A stretch of DNA of 26,651 nt from Syntrophaceae bacterium (GTDB taxonomy: Bacteria > Desulfobacterota > Desulfomonilia > Desulfomonilales > Desulfomonilaceae): positions 1 through 26,651 of the forward strand of contig JACWAG010000268.1 of assembly GCA_014874425.1 (NCBI GenBank), written 5' to 3'. The stretch's first letter is position 1. Every line of letters starts with the position of its first letter. Below the pieces are notes generated by a model that was not told where the DNA came from, searched no databases, and saw only the letters and a list, made by a program, of their open reading frames with translations. Shown here in pieces: positions 7,523 through 16,202 of the stretch. The position numbers and the translations under genes were made by a program.

Positions 7523-9202
7523 CTATTTATCCTTCTTTGAAGAAATGGCTTTCTCGAATATTGCTCTCAATGTTTGTTTACTGACACCATGGTCGACAAC
7601 ATCCCACGGGAATATTTCATCATATTCCCTTAAACGCTCAGCATAAAACGCAGGGCCTGGCTCAGCTTCAGAAAAGCACGAGAGATTGAACTTACCTTGT
7701 GTCGCCATTTTTACGAGAGAGCCCGAAATTCTTCGATCAGCCCTGCTTAAGACTGCCTGAATTTCAGAACTTTTGGTGGATTCACTCCTGACTACTACAT
7801 TATTAACTTTGTTTAAACCATCTCTAATTATTTTAATCCGTCGTTCCCATTCTTTGCGTGGGAGAGCCCGTACCCATTGAAAGGGTGTCCAGGGCTTCGG
7901 AACAAAAGGGTTGAGCTGAACCCCAATCCTACCAATTCTTCCCATCTTACGAGAAGCGTTAACAAAAACTTCTCGTGCGTTTAAAACAAATTCGACTATT
8001 TGTCCAACATCGTCTTCCGTTTCAGTAGGCAAACCTATCATGAAATAAAACCTAATGTTAGGCACACCTGCGCTGACCATTCTTTCGATCAAATCAAAGA
8101 AACGTTCAGACGGTATTTGTTTGCCTATTACTTCTTTCAGACGGCTTGAAGCCACCTCAGGGGCAAGGGTTGCTGTTTTTTGACCTGATTTTGTAATAAG
8201 ACCTATTACTTGATCACTTAATCCTTCCGGCCTTATTGACGAGAGAGAAAAAGTTCCACCCCTATCAACAATATCATTTAAGATATCCAGAAGCTCTGGA
8301 TGCGAGGCTAGGTCGGAACCTATAAGACCAACTGTTTTTTTGCTCTTTATAGGACCAGCCAAATTTTCTCTAATATTGGCATACTCATAATGCCGAACAG
8401 GACGATGAGTCCAACCTCCCGAACAAAACCTGCAGCCTCTGCCACACCCGCGATTAATCTCTACAAGGCAGGAGCCGGAAAATTGGGTCCCTGGATCGTC
8501 AATTACAGCAATCGGGATTGACTGATCCAGGTAAGATCTTTTTACAGCTTTGACGCTTTCTGGAAATCCCGGTAAAGTCGATATTCGGCTAATGATCCCG
8601 TCATTCCGATATTCAAATTTGTAGGCTTCAGGGATATAAACACCTGGAACATTCATGAAATTTTCGCAAATCTTGTCACGATCTCCGAGGACCCTATTGG
8701 ATTTAAAGCAATTCGCAATAGTTCCCCAAAAACCATTTGGTTCGTCGATATCACCAACAGTTTCGCCTATGAAAACCAAGTCCAGGAAATCGCCTAAAGC
8801 TTCGGGATTCATTGACACAGATACGCCGCCGGCAATTATAAGAGGCCCCGACGAGTTTCTATCTCTGAGGAAGGGAGGAATGCCTGCGCTAATCAGCATT
8901 TTAGGCACAATCCAGTAATCATTTTCAAAAGGGATACTAAAGGCGATAACCTGAAAATTTTTTAGGGGGGTTTGCTTGTCGGCTGAAACTGGCATACATG
9001 AGCCGGTTGAATTACTTAAGAGGGTCTCAGTGACAAAAAAGCGTTCAGTTGAAAAGATCTTGGACCCCTGGAACTTGTTCCACAGATATTGAAATCCAAG
9101 ATTACTAAGTCCCACTTTGGGAGAGTTTGGAAAAACAAGCGCTAGCGATACATGGGAATCGGCCTTTTTGGGAGCAGGACTTGTTTTAAATTTTGGCCGC
9201 AT
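7523..9202 (-). CDS. Radical SAM protein with B12-binding-like N-terminal domain
   Basis: The 559-residue protein belongs to the radical SAM superfamily: the cluster-binding cysteines CGRGCRFC (C253, C257, C260) lie in a typical EINRGCGRGCRFCSGG context. The N-terminal 200 residues (FPNSPKVGLSNLGFQYLW, then a GIPPFLRDR segment, IIAGGVSVSMNPEALGDF and VFIGETVGD) match the layout of COG1032/TIGR03960-type proteins that carry a cobalamin-binding-like domain before the radical SAM barrel. I see no clear DxHxxG cobalamin ligand motif. Later segments (IRFYFMIGLPTETEDDV, about 380) fit the barrel. The start ATG lacks a good Shine-Dalgarno sequence. It follows ftsZ after 114 bp and precedes a ferredoxin. 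The substrate is unknown; methylthiolation, tRNA modification or cofactor chemistry are possible. Confidence 0.9.
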   Translation of the reverse strand: MRPKFKTSPAPKKADSHVSLALVFPNSPKVGLSNLGFQYLWNKFQGSKIFSTERFFVTETLLSNSTGSCMPVSADKQTPLKNFQVIAFSIPFENDYWIVPKMLISAGIPPFLRDRNSSGPLIIAGGVSVSMNPEALGDFLDLVFIGETVGDIDEPNGFWGTIANCFKSNRVLGDRDKICENFMNVPGVYIPEAYKFEYRNDGIISRISTLPGFPESVKAVKRSYLDQSIPIAVIDDPGTQFSGSCLVEINRGCGRGCRFCSGGWTHRPVRHYEYANIRENLAGPIKSKKTVGLIGSDLASHPELLDILNDIVDRGGTFSLSSIRPEGLSDQVIGLITKSGQKTATLAPEVASSRLKEVIGKQIPSERFFDLIERMVSAGVPNIRFYFMIGLPTETEDDVGQIVEFVLNAREVFVNASRKMGRIGRIGVQLNPFVPKPWTPFQWVRALPRKEWERRIKIIRDGLNKVNNVVVRSESTKSSEIQAVLSRADRRISGSLVKMATQGKFNLSCFSEAEPGPAFYAERLREYDEIFPWDVVDHGVSKQTLRAIFEKAISSKKDK

Positions 9203-9265
9203 TTGGAAACAACCCGAGGCGACAGTTAAACATTATAGCAAATTGATGACAGGTGTTTTTTCATG

Positions 9266-9292
9266 GTCAGGGGGCACGGTTGCCCCTCTGAC
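9266..9292 (-). terminator. Hairpin between ftsZ and the radical SAM gene
   Basis: A GC-rich inverted repeat (GTCAGGGGGCA / TGCCCCTCTGAC on the plus strand, one bulged base, 4-nt CGGT loop) lies in the 114-bp gap after ftsZ. In the direction of transcription it is followed by CATGAAAAAAC rather than a T-run, so it is not a classical intrinsic terminator. It may attenuate, stabilise the ftsZ mRNA end, or act as a partial terminator. Confidence 0.5.
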
Positions 9293-9316
9293 TTGAATGA
9301 AAAGGTTTCCGACGGG

Positions 9317-10534
9317 TTATTCGGCATGTTTTCGTAAGAAAGTGGGGATATCAAGATCTTCTTCAGCTTCAAGAGAGAAATCGTCTACGAGATTCAAGTG
9401 GCGACTCCCCCTTTCTCTCTGACTCTTTCTGATAAAGGCTGGGATTTGAGAATCCCTGGGTTCATTGGGGACGATAGTTCTTGCTATCGGTGGTCTTTCC
9501 ATTTTTATTTCATCTATTGCCTGCGTGGGGTTCTTGGGGAAAATCAAAGAATCCGTCTTGTCGATCAGGCCACTTTCGCTTCGTCCAAATCCGGTTGCGA
9601 TAACAGTTACATTTACGGCGTCACCCATATCTTCATCTATTACCGCTCCGAATATTATATTAGCGTCATCATGGGCTTCATTCTGAATTATTGAAACAGC
9701 GTCATTTATCTCAGTCAACGACATATCGGACGAACCGGTAATGTTGATCAATACTCCCTTAGCGCCTGACATTGACACATCCTCAAGCAACGGGCTATTA
9801 ATAGCCATTCGTGTAGCTTCTTCAATTCGTCCTTCGCCGGTAGCCGAACCTGTTCCCATTAATGCTACGCCTTTTTCCTGCATGATGGTTTTGACATCCG
9901 CGAAATCGAGATTAATCAAACCGTTAATGGTTACAAGATCTGAGATTCCTCTTACGCCCTGCATTAGCACATCATCAGCTCTCCTGAACGCTTCGAGAAA
10001 CGAAATATCCTTCTTGAGGGAAAGCAGACGTTGATTCGGGATAATGATTAATGTGTCAACCTCTTTTCGGAGGGTCTCAATACCTTCCTCAGCCTGGCGC
10101 ATCCGTCTTTTACCTTCAAACAAAAAGGGCTTGGTAACCACCGCCACGGTTAAAGCGCCTACTTCTTGCCGCGCTATACGGGCAATTATAGGGGCCGCGC
10201 CTGTACCTGTGCCACCACCCAAACCAGTCGTTATAAAAGTCATGTCGGAGCCGTCGAGAGAATCTCTTATGTTTTCGTAATCTTCATTCGCCGCTATTCG
10301 GCCAATTTCCGGGTCCGCTCCGGCGCCCAGACCCCTGGTTTGCTGTTTGCCAATCTGTAACTTTAGCGGGGCCAGGTTATGCTGGAGCGCTTGAGCGTCT
10401 GTATTGGCCGCAATAAACTCCACTCCACTTAAACCGGCGCGAATCATGTTGTTAACAGCGTTTCCACCGCCGCCGCCAACTCCAACAACTCTTATTAATG
10501 CGCTACGGTTAGATTCAATTTCGAAATCCAGCAT
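9317..10534 (-). CDS. ftsZ: Cell division protein FtsZ
   Basis: FtsZ is the tubulin-like GTPase that polymerises into the cytokinetic Z ring. The 405-residue product shows the N-terminal GVGGGGGNAVNNM loop, the tubulin signature GLGGGTGTGAAP (about 105), the T7 synergy loop NLDFADVKTIM (about 205-215), and a spacer of about 60 residues ending in the conserved C-terminal peptide DIPTFLRKHAE, which binds FtsA. The ATG at 10534 is selected over an in-frame ATG 33 nt upstream because AGGAGG lies 9 nt before it. It is the last division gene of the cluster and is separated from ftsA by 185 bp, more than any other spacing here, so it may have additional transcription of its own. Confidence 0.98.
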   Translation of the reverse strand: MLDFEIESNRSALIRVVGVGGGGGNAVNNMIRAGLSGVEFIAANTDAQALQHNLAPLKLQIGKQQTRGLGAGADPEIGRIAANEDYENIRDSLDGSDMTFITTGLGGGTGTGAAPIIARIARQEVGALTVAVVTKPFLFEGKRRMRQAEEGIETLRKEVDTLIIIPNQRLLSLKKDISFLEAFRRADDVLMQGVRGISDLVTINGLINLDFADVKTIMQEKGVALMGTGSATGEGRIEEATRMAINSPLLEDVSMSGAKGVLINITGSSDMSLTEINDAVSIIQNEAHDDANIIFGAVIDEDMGDAVNVTVIATGFGRSESGLIDKTDSLIFPKNPTQAIDEIKMERPPIARTIVPNEPRDSQIPAFIRKSQRERGSRHLNLVDDFSLEAEEDLDIPTFLRKHAE

Positions 10535-10543
10535 AAGCCGGCG

Positions 10544-10549
10544 CCTCCT
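10544..10549 (-). promoter_or_regulatory. ftsZ ribosome binding site
   Basis: A consensus AGGAGG on the minus strand lies 9 nt upstream of the ATG at 10534. It lies downstream of the alternative ATG at 10567, which it therefore argues against, and is among the strongest Shine-Dalgarno sequences in the window. Confidence 0.85.
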
Positions 10550-10719
10550 GTAGTTAATATCAACCAAGCCCTTCCAAAATAGTAAGCTGCTTTTTATGTC
10601 TGAAAACTTAAAATCCTGTCTCTATTCTGGACCTAACCAAACTTGTTGAGGTCGTTCCAGTCCGGAATTCGCATACCACGAGCTGAGATTTTTCGCCAGA
10701 AAATTAATAACGGCGACAG

Positions 10720-11952
10720 TTAAAAAGCTTCCGTGAACCATCTTCTCATTCTTTCAAATACTCTATTGAATACCCTGCTGGAATCATATGTGGAGCTCAG
10801 ATCAGCGCAGCCATGTCTTGCTCCCCACAGAACCAAGCCAACTCCAGTCGCATACACTGGTGAATTCACAACATCTACTAGCCCACTTACGCCGGTTGGA
10901 TAGCCCAATCTTACCGGCATGTCAAAAAGTTGCTCAGCCAGTTCCATGATACCCTGAATGGCCACGCTGCCACCGGTCAACACAATACCGGATGCTACGG
11001 CGTTGAGTAAATTATACTTTTCCAGTTCTCTTCTTGCTAACCCTATAATTTCTTCCAGCCTGGGTTCCGTAATTTCAGCTAGAACCGACCTGGCCAAAAC
11101 CCTGGGCTGACGCCCCCCCACGCCTGGAACGTGTATCGTTTCGTCCCGATTAACTAGCGTCGCAAGAGCGCAGCCATATCGCTTTTTTATTTTCTCCGCT
11201 TCACCTGTAGGGGTCCTAAGACCCACGGCAATGTCATTTGTGAGTTGATCGCCGCCAACAGGTATAACGGCAGTGTGTTGGATTGCGCCTTCAATAAAGA
11301 CCGCTATGTCTGTTGTTCCACCACCAATATCAATCAGGGCGACTCCCAACTCCTTTTCGTCAGAAGACAGTACAGCCTCTGCGGCGGCCATCTGTTGCAG
11401 GATTAAATCACTCACAATGAGTCCGCTTCGATGGGCGCACCTGACGATGTTTTGGGCCGCCGAAACAGCTCCTGTTATTATGTGTACCTTGGCTTCCAGT
11501 CGAACCCCGGCCATGCCCACCGGCTCTTTTATACCTCCCTGATCATCCACCATGAATTCCTGAGGCAAAATGTGGATCACCTCGCGATCTAGCGGTATGG
11601 CTACAGCCCGTGCAGCGTCTATTACACGTGAAACCTCCTGGTGAGTCACTTCACGGTTCTTTATCGCTATAACACCATGAGAGTTGATTCCTTTAATGTG
11701 TCCGCCGGAAATTCCAGCAAATACAGTTTCGGAGCGCCGTCCAGCCATAAGCTCCGCGTCATCGATGGCCTTTTTTATACTCGAAACGGTATGGTCTATG
11801 TTGACAACGACGCCGCGCCGTAAACCTCTCGATGGAGATGTTCCCACCCCTATTATGTCGACCACGCCATCAGCGTTTAATTCTCCGATGATGGCGCATA
11901 TTTTTGTCGTCCCCACATCGAGACCACAAATAATGCTGTCGCTTCTTGACAT
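10720..11952 (-). CDS. ftsA: Cell division protein FtsA
   Basis: FtsA is an actin-like ATPase that tethers FtsZ to the inner membrane and recruits later divisome proteins. The 410-residue product has phosphate 1 (GLDVGTTKICAIIGE, about 10-24), the 1C subdomain in place of actin 1B, phosphate 2 (DIGGGTTDIAVF, about 205-216), the adenosine motif (VLTGGSVAIQG, about 330), and a C-terminal amphipathic membrane-targeting helix (VFERMRRWFTEAF). The ATG at 11952 lies 4 nt after the ftsQ stop and has a G-rich ribosome binding site (GGGG) about 8 nt upstream; an in-frame start 57 nt further upstream lies inside ftsQ and is unlikely. Order ftsQ-ftsA-ftsZ is the standard one. Confidence 0.97.
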   Translation of the reverse strand: MSRSDSIICGLDVGTTKICAIIGELNADGVVDIIGVGTSPSRGLRRGVVVNIDHTVSSIKKAIDDAELMAGRRSETVFAGISGGHIKGINSHGVIAIKNREVTHQEVSRVIDAARAVAIPLDREVIHILPQEFMVDDQGGIKEPVGMAGVRLEAKVHIITGAVSAAQNIVRCAHRSGLIVSDLILQQMAAAEAVLSSDEKELGVALIDIGGGTTDIAVFIEGAIQHTAVIPVGGDQLTNDIAVGLRTPTGEAEKIKKRYGCALATLVNRDETIHVPGVGGRQPRVLARSVLAEITEPRLEEIIGLARRELEKYNLLNAVASGIVLTGGSVAIQGIMELAEQLFDMPVRLGYPTGVSGLVDVVNSPVYATGVGLVLWGARHGCADLSSTYDSSRVFNRVFERMRRWFTEAF

Positions 11953-11956
11953 TTTT

Positions 11957-12796
11957 CTACCCCTGCAGAAGCGGATCTTCAGAAGATCTAACGATAGCTC
12001 GATCTTCAAAATCCAGGTTTATTATCCGCGCGTTATGCCACTGGCCCCTGTCGGCGAGAAACTTCTTCAGCCGCTCGTATCTATCTATCTTTGTTTGAAA
12101 ATCTGAGCGTCCCATAACGACAGTCCGGCCTGAAGCCATTTTTAACGTCAGTCCGTCTTCAAGGCTAATATTGATCTCTCTTATGTTCTTGACGTTAAAC
12201 TCTGAACCCGGTCTATCGAGCAGGTCCGTCATCTTCAGCCCGGATATCAGAGATTCTTGAACTTCTTCAGGGTTCGAACTCAGTTCTTCGGGTCGAACCC
12301 CTGTGAAAAGAGGAAGATCTACTTCGTCTCCTGGTAGGACACGCGTAACGATTTTCCCATTTTCATCGATGTAATAAAGCTTATCGCAGGCCAAGATACC
12401 TCGTGGAGTCTTCTCTTCAACTTCGATTACCAATTGTCCGGGGAATCTACGATAGACAGAACCTTCTCTAATCCATGGATGGAGACGTAATTTCCGTGTT
12501 ATTCCTTCAAGATCAATATTTAGCAGATTTATTCCTGTTTCAATATTCGAGGCTTCTATCACCTCTTCTGATGAAAGGCGATGATTTCCGTAGACATCTA
12601 CCTTGACCAAATTAAAATAGGAAGACCGAATAACAATGAGATAGCTCAGCAGACACGCCATGAAAATATCAAGACAAATTCCTGCCCAGAACAAGATCTT
12701 AAGTACGGCTCGGTTCCAGGGTACGGGCCCTTTTGAGTTCTCAGACTCTGAAACCTGAGAGGATTGAAGATGTATAGACACGCTGTTCTCAGACAT
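11957..12796 (-). CDS. ftsQ: Cell division protein FtsQ
   Basis: FtsQ (DivIB-type) is a bitopic inner-membrane protein of the FtsQLB complex that links the early and late divisome. The 279-residue protein has a cytoplasmic N-tail of about 30 residues, one transmembrane segment (about 33-56), a POTRA domain (about 60-128, FNLVKVDVYGNHRLSSEEV to RRFPGQLVIEVEEKTP), and the beta FtsQ domain with YYIDENGKIV. The ATG overlaps the 3' end of murB by 8 nt (ATGTCTGA), typical of coupled translation, with little Shine-Dalgarno signal. Sequence conservation in this family is low, so the assignment rests on topology, POTRA features and gene order. Confidence 0.95.
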   Translation of the reverse strand: MSENSVSIHLQSSQVSESENSKGPVPWNRAVLKILFWAGICLDIFMACLLSYLIVIRSSYFNLVKVDVYGNHRLSSEEVIEASNIETGINLLNIDLEGITRKLRLHPWIREGSVYRRFPGQLVIEVEEKTPRGILACDKLYYIDENGKIVTRVLPGDEVDLPLFTGVRPEELSSNPEEVQESLISGLKMTDLLDRPGSEFNVKNIREINISLEDGLTLKMASGRTVVMGRSDFQTKIDRYERLKKFLADRGQWHNARIINLDFEDRAIVRSSEDPLLQG

Positions 12797-13727
12797 AATT
12801 TTCGCTCGGTTTTATGATTCTAATTTCCAGTTCGAGACTTATGCCGACTCGCTTTTCGGCGGCTTTAGTAATTGTTTCTATTAAATTTAGGATATCTTGA
12901 GCTTTAGCCTTATTCTTGTTGACTATGAAATTCGCATGGACACTAGAAACTTCGGCCCCCCCGCATTTGGTCGCTTTGAAACCAAGCTTTTCAATTAACG
13001 CTCCAGCCTGGTTGTCAGGAGAGGGGTTTTTAAAAACGCAGCCTGCGTTTGGAAAACCTTGTGGTTGAGTCGATCTTCTCAAGCATTTGAAATTCTCCAG
13101 TTTTTTCTGGATTTCGTTGGGATCGGCGCTACTAAGTTCAAAAGAAGCCTGAAAGACGATTGATTCTAAGGGCAAATTTAAAAATCTGTAGCCATATGAA
13201 AAAGAGCCTTTTGCCAAAGACGTCGTCCTGCCATCCGCGTTAACTAATTCGAGTTCCGTGATTAAATCACCTACTGAGACACCTCCAGCCCCAGCGTTGC
13301 AAGCCACTGATCCTCCTATGGAACCGGGAATACCCCAAAGAGATTCCATCCCCGTTAAACCTGAACGACAAGCTCTAGATACGACCAAAGACAAAGGGGT
13401 TCCTGATTGAGCTTTAATTAGCGATGTGCTCGAAGCGCCTTTTTCGATACTGAGGGCTTTCATTCTGAGTGGAGAAATAATTAGTCCGCGAAAACCATCG
13501 TCATGGAACAACACATTTGTGCCGCTCCCGAGGATGAAGTATCGAACATCTTCTTGCATAGCAAACAAAAGTAGGCGAGTTAAGGATTCTAGATTTCTTG
13601 GAAACGCTACTACGTCCGCAGGACCGCCTACTCTATAAGAGGTCAAATTCTTGAGAGGAAATCCCGTTAATGGATCTTCACCCAAGATAGATCGAATTCT
13701 TTGAATTTGGGTTTCGCTAATTTTCAA
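12789..13727 (-). CDS. murB: UDP-N-acetylenolpyruvoylglucosamine reductase MurB
   Basis: MurB is the cytoplasmic FAD enzyme that reduces UDP-GlcNAc-enolpyruvate with NADPH to UDP-MurNAc. Diagnostic segments are NLTSYRVGGPADVVAFP, the FAD loop ILGSGTNVLFHDDGF, GIPGSIGGSVACNAGAGG, and FPNAGCVFKNP near the active site. The position usually held by the proton-donating Ser is Cys here. The C-terminal EVSSVHANFIVN supplies the glutamate region. I place the start at a TTG (13727) preceded by GAGGAG at 6 nt and overlapping the murC stop by 11 nt, giving 312 residues. An ATG at 13790 would require a 74-nt overlap with murC and adds a tail with no family counterpart. Confidence 0.95.
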   Translation of the reverse strand: MKISETQIQRIRSILGEDPLTGFPLKNLTSYRVGGPADVVAFPRNLESLTRLLLFAMQEDVRYFILGSGTNVLFHDDGFRGLIISPLRMKALSIEKGASSTSLIKAQSGTPLSLVVSRACRSGLTGMESLWGIPGSIGGSVACNAGAGGVSVGDLITELELVNADGRTTSLAKGSFSYGYRFLNLPLESIVFQASFELSSADPNEIQKKLENFKCLRRSTQPQGFPNAGCVFKNPSPDNQAGALIEKLGFKATKCGGAEVSSVHANFIVNKNKAKAQDILNLIETITKAAEKRVGISLELEIRIIKPSENYV

Positions 13728-15123
13728 GCAAAACTCCTCGTCGTCTTTCAAGTTCTTCCAAAACAGCGGGCCCGAGTTTTGTGACATCACCGGCGCCCAA
13801 TGTTATCAACATGTCCCCTGATTCCAGGTCTTGGGCTATTTCTGCGGCAATTGACATTCTATCCCCCAAGAACCGCACCCTCTTGTGACCTCTGGCACGA
13901 ATGCCTTCACAGAGACTGGATCCGCTAACCCCTTCAATTGGCTTTTCACTGGCAGCGTAAATGTCCATGATGTAAAGCAAATCAGCATCGTGAAAAGCAG
14001 TCAGGAAATCTTCGAATAAAGCCTTTGTCCGAGAATATCTGTGAGGTTGGAATAGGACGGCTATGCGTTTCTCTGCCATTTGTCTCGCCGCCAATAGCAC
14101 TGCCCTAATTTCGGCTGGATGATGACCATAATCGTCAATAACGGTTATTCCGCTGACCGCACCCCTTTTTGTAAATCGTCTCTGAACGCCTGGAAATGAT
14201 TCCAACGCTTCTTTGATCGTTTCAAAAGGGACGTCAAAGAGTTCAGCTATGGTTACGGCGGCCAGAGAATTTACAATATTGTGCATACCCGGCATCGGCA
14301 GCCTTATCTCACCAAGTAGTATATTTTCTCTGTAAACTTGGAAGACTGACCATCCCCGCTCCAGTTTTGGTTTCGCTCCCCTGATAAAGGCTTGTGAAGA
14401 TAATCCATAGGTTAGAAATCTTTTAGAAATCGTAGGGATTATTCTTTGGACCTGAGGATCATCAAGGCATACAACAGCGTATCCATAAAAGGGAATTCGA
14501 TTGATGAACTCGAGGAAGGTGGACCTAATTTCTTCGATGGATGAATAGCAATCCATATGCTCAAGATCGATATTAGTTATCAGAGCTATTGTCGGGAAAA
14601 GCTTTAAAAAGGATTTGTCGGATTCATCAGCTTCCGCCACCAGCAGGTCCCCTTGGCCTAAATGTGCGCCTCCTCCAAGGGCGTTTAGTTTTCCCCCTAT
14701 AACTACTGTAGGATCAAGCCCGGCATGAGACATGACTGCGGCTATCAAGGATGTAGTCGTAGTTTTTCCGTGCATCCCGGCGACAGCAATGGACGTTTGC
14801 ATTCGCATAAGTTCAGCGAGCATTTCGGCTCTCGCGATAACCGGTATTCTTCTTTCCTTAGCAGCGACCACCTCGGGATTATCTTCGGAAACCGCTGATG
14901 AATAAACGAGCACATCAGCCTTGTCAAGGTGTTCTTTTCTGTGTCCTACATGAACTTGAGCGCCCAAAGATCTTAAATGAACTACTGTTGGTGATTCCTG
15001 GAGGTCTGAACCACTAACGTTAAATCCGAGAGCAAGGAGAATCTCGGCGATTCCACTCATGCCGACACCGCCTATACCTACAAAATGAACATCTTTAACC
15101 TTTTTGAATAAACTTCCTATCAC
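13717..15123 (-). CDS. murC: UDP-N-acetylmuramate--L-alanine ligase MurC
   Basis: MurC is the cytoplasmic ATP-dependent ligase that adds L-Ala to UDP-MurNAc, the first amino acid step of the stem peptide. The 468-residue protein has the N-terminal Rossmann motif HFVGIGGVGMSGIAE (about 13-27), the Mur-ligase P-loop GMHGKTTTTSL (about 114-124), VAEADESDKSFL, the INSL-type segment HNIVNSLAAVTIA, and the C-terminal domain with DDYGHHPAEI. The start is GTG, forming a GTGA overlap with the murG stop, so the two are translationally coupled. It lies between murG and murB, the normal place. Confidence 0.97.
   Translation of the reverse strand: MIGSLFKKVKDVHFVGIGGVGMSGIAEILLALGFNVSGSDLQESPTVVHLRSLGAQVHVGHRKEHLDKADVLVYSSAVSEDNPEVVAAKERRIPVIARAEMLAELMRMQTSIAVAGMHGKTTTTSLIAAVMSHAGLDPTVVIGGKLNALGGGAHLGQGDLLVAEADESDKSFLKLFPTIALITNIDLEHMDCYSSIEEIRSTFLEFINRIPFYGYAVVCLDDPQVQRIIPTISKRFLTYGLSSQAFIRGAKPKLERGWSVFQVYRENILLGEIRLPMPGMHNIVNSLAAVTIAELFDVPFETIKEALESFPGVQRRFTKRGAVSGITVIDDYGHHPAEIRAVLLAARQMAEKRIAVLFQPHRYSRTKALFEDFLTAFHDADLLYIMDIYAASEKPIEGVSGSSLCEGIRARGHKRVRFLGDRMSIAAEIAQDLESGDMLITLGAGDVTKLGPAVLEELERRRGVLLEN
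13734..13739 (-). promoter_or_regulatory. murB ribosome binding site supporting a TTG start
   Basis: GAGGAG on the minus strand lies 6 nt upstream of the TTG at 13727 and inside the end of murC. It favours the short MurB over the ATG at 13790. Confidence 0.7.
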
Positions 15124-16202
15124 GCGGCTAACCTTTGACTCTTTAATATTTCAAGAACTATCGAGCGTGCTGCATCCGGCTTCCCAAGTTTTCCAGCGTT
15201 TTCAGACATTAACTTGAGCTTCGCAGGGGCATTTATCAGCTCTAGAATTTGTCTAATCAAGACTCCGCTTTTCAGGTCCGCGTCGTTGACCATTTTCACC
15301 GCTCCATGGTTTTCAAGCCACTGGGCGTTCTTGGTTTGATGATCCCCGGCGGCGAACGGGAAAGGAACAACTATTGCAGGCTTCCCGACTGCTGTTATCT
15401 CCGCCAGCGAACTTGCGCCAGCGCGGCAGACCACTAGATCGGCCCAAGAATAGAATGTGCCCATATCTGTAATAAATTCTATTGCTTCTGCGTCTATTCC
15501 CGCTTGTTCATAAGCTTTTCCAACCTTTTCCAGTAAATCCGACCCAGTTTGATGAACGATCTTGATTCTTGATGTGACATTTTTTAATTGGCTTATATGT
15601 TCGATGATGCCAAGATTCAGGCTGTTGGCTCCTTTAGATCCTCCAAAAATCAAGATTTTAAATTTATTGGGTTCGTTTGGTTCCGCGCTTTTTTCGAACA
15701 AAGCCTTTCGCACAGGGTTTCCAACAAGAAAAGTCTTGTCAATGGGAGTTGTAGGTATTGTATTTTGCCAGGAAATAAAAACCTTATTGACGAATTTTGA
15801 AAGCATCCGATTGGCTGCGCCCATTATCGAATTTTGTTCCTGGATTCCACTTTCTATATTTAGGATCAAGGCGGCGACTAGGGGCGGAGCGGAAGCGTAG
15901 CCACCAACACCCAGAACAAAATCCGGATTGAAATCTTTTATGATTCTAAAGGACTGTACGATTCCAACTGGAATCTCCATTCCGGCTCGAATCGAATTGA
16001 GAATTCCGGTCCTCATGATCCCTCTGGCCGACACAAACCTAATAGGGAACCCAGTTTGGGGGATTAATCTGGACTCTATGCCGTGCTTTGTCCCCACGAA
16101 CAGAACCTCGGACAACGGGGACATGGACTTGAGAGCTTCAGCCACGGCCAGCGCTGGAAAAAGATGACCGCCCGTGCCTCCGCCGGCTAGGATCAATCTC
16201 AT
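15120..16202 (-). CDS. murG: UDP-GlcNAc:undecaprenyl-PP-MurNAc-pentapeptide transferase MurG
   Basis: MurG is the peripheral inner-membrane glycosyltransferase (GT28) that converts lipid I to lipid II using UDP-GlcNAc. The 360-residue product begins with the glycine-rich GGGTGGHLFPALAVAEAL loop (about 7-24), has the acceptor-side GVGGYASAP segment, LIFGGSKGANSLN at the domain junction, and the nucleotide-sugar site around CRAGASSLAEITAVGKPAIVVPFP. The ATG overlaps the ftsW stop (ATGA). A strong AGGAGG 6 nt upstream sits in the final codons of ftsW. Confidence 0.97.
   Translation of the reverse strand: MRLILAGGGTGGHLFPALAVAEALKSMSPLSEVLFVGTKHGIESRLIPQTGFPIRFVSARGIMRTGILNSIRAGMEIPVGIVQSFRIIKDFNPDFVLGVGGYASAPPLVAALILNIESGIQEQNSIMGAANRMLSKFVNKVFISWQNTIPTTPIDKTFLVGNPVRKALFEKSAEPNEPNKFKILIFGGSKGANSLNLGIIEHISQLKNVTSRIKIVHQTGSDLLEKVGKAYEQAGIDAEAIEFITDMGTFYSWADLVVCRAGASSLAEITAVGKPAIVVPFPFAAGDHQTKNAQWLENHGAVKMVNDADLKSGVLIRQILELINAPAKLKLMSENAGKLGKPDAARSIVLEILKSQRLAA

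Noticed and set aside
9398..10280. Several plus-strand frames opposite ftsZ
   Set aside because: They are shadows of the ftsZ coding sequence, with no start signals or conserved features.
10600..10660. 13-codon frame in the ftsA-ftsZ spacer (MRIPDWNDLNKFG)
   Set aside because: No ribosome binding site and no overlap with flanking genes; frames this short are common by chance.
9218..10724. 13-bp direct repeat GGCGACAGTTAAA at 9218 and 10712, just after ftsZ-related gene ends
   Set aside because: A few identical 13-mers are expected by chance in a sequence of this length, and one copy overlaps the ftsA stop codon.
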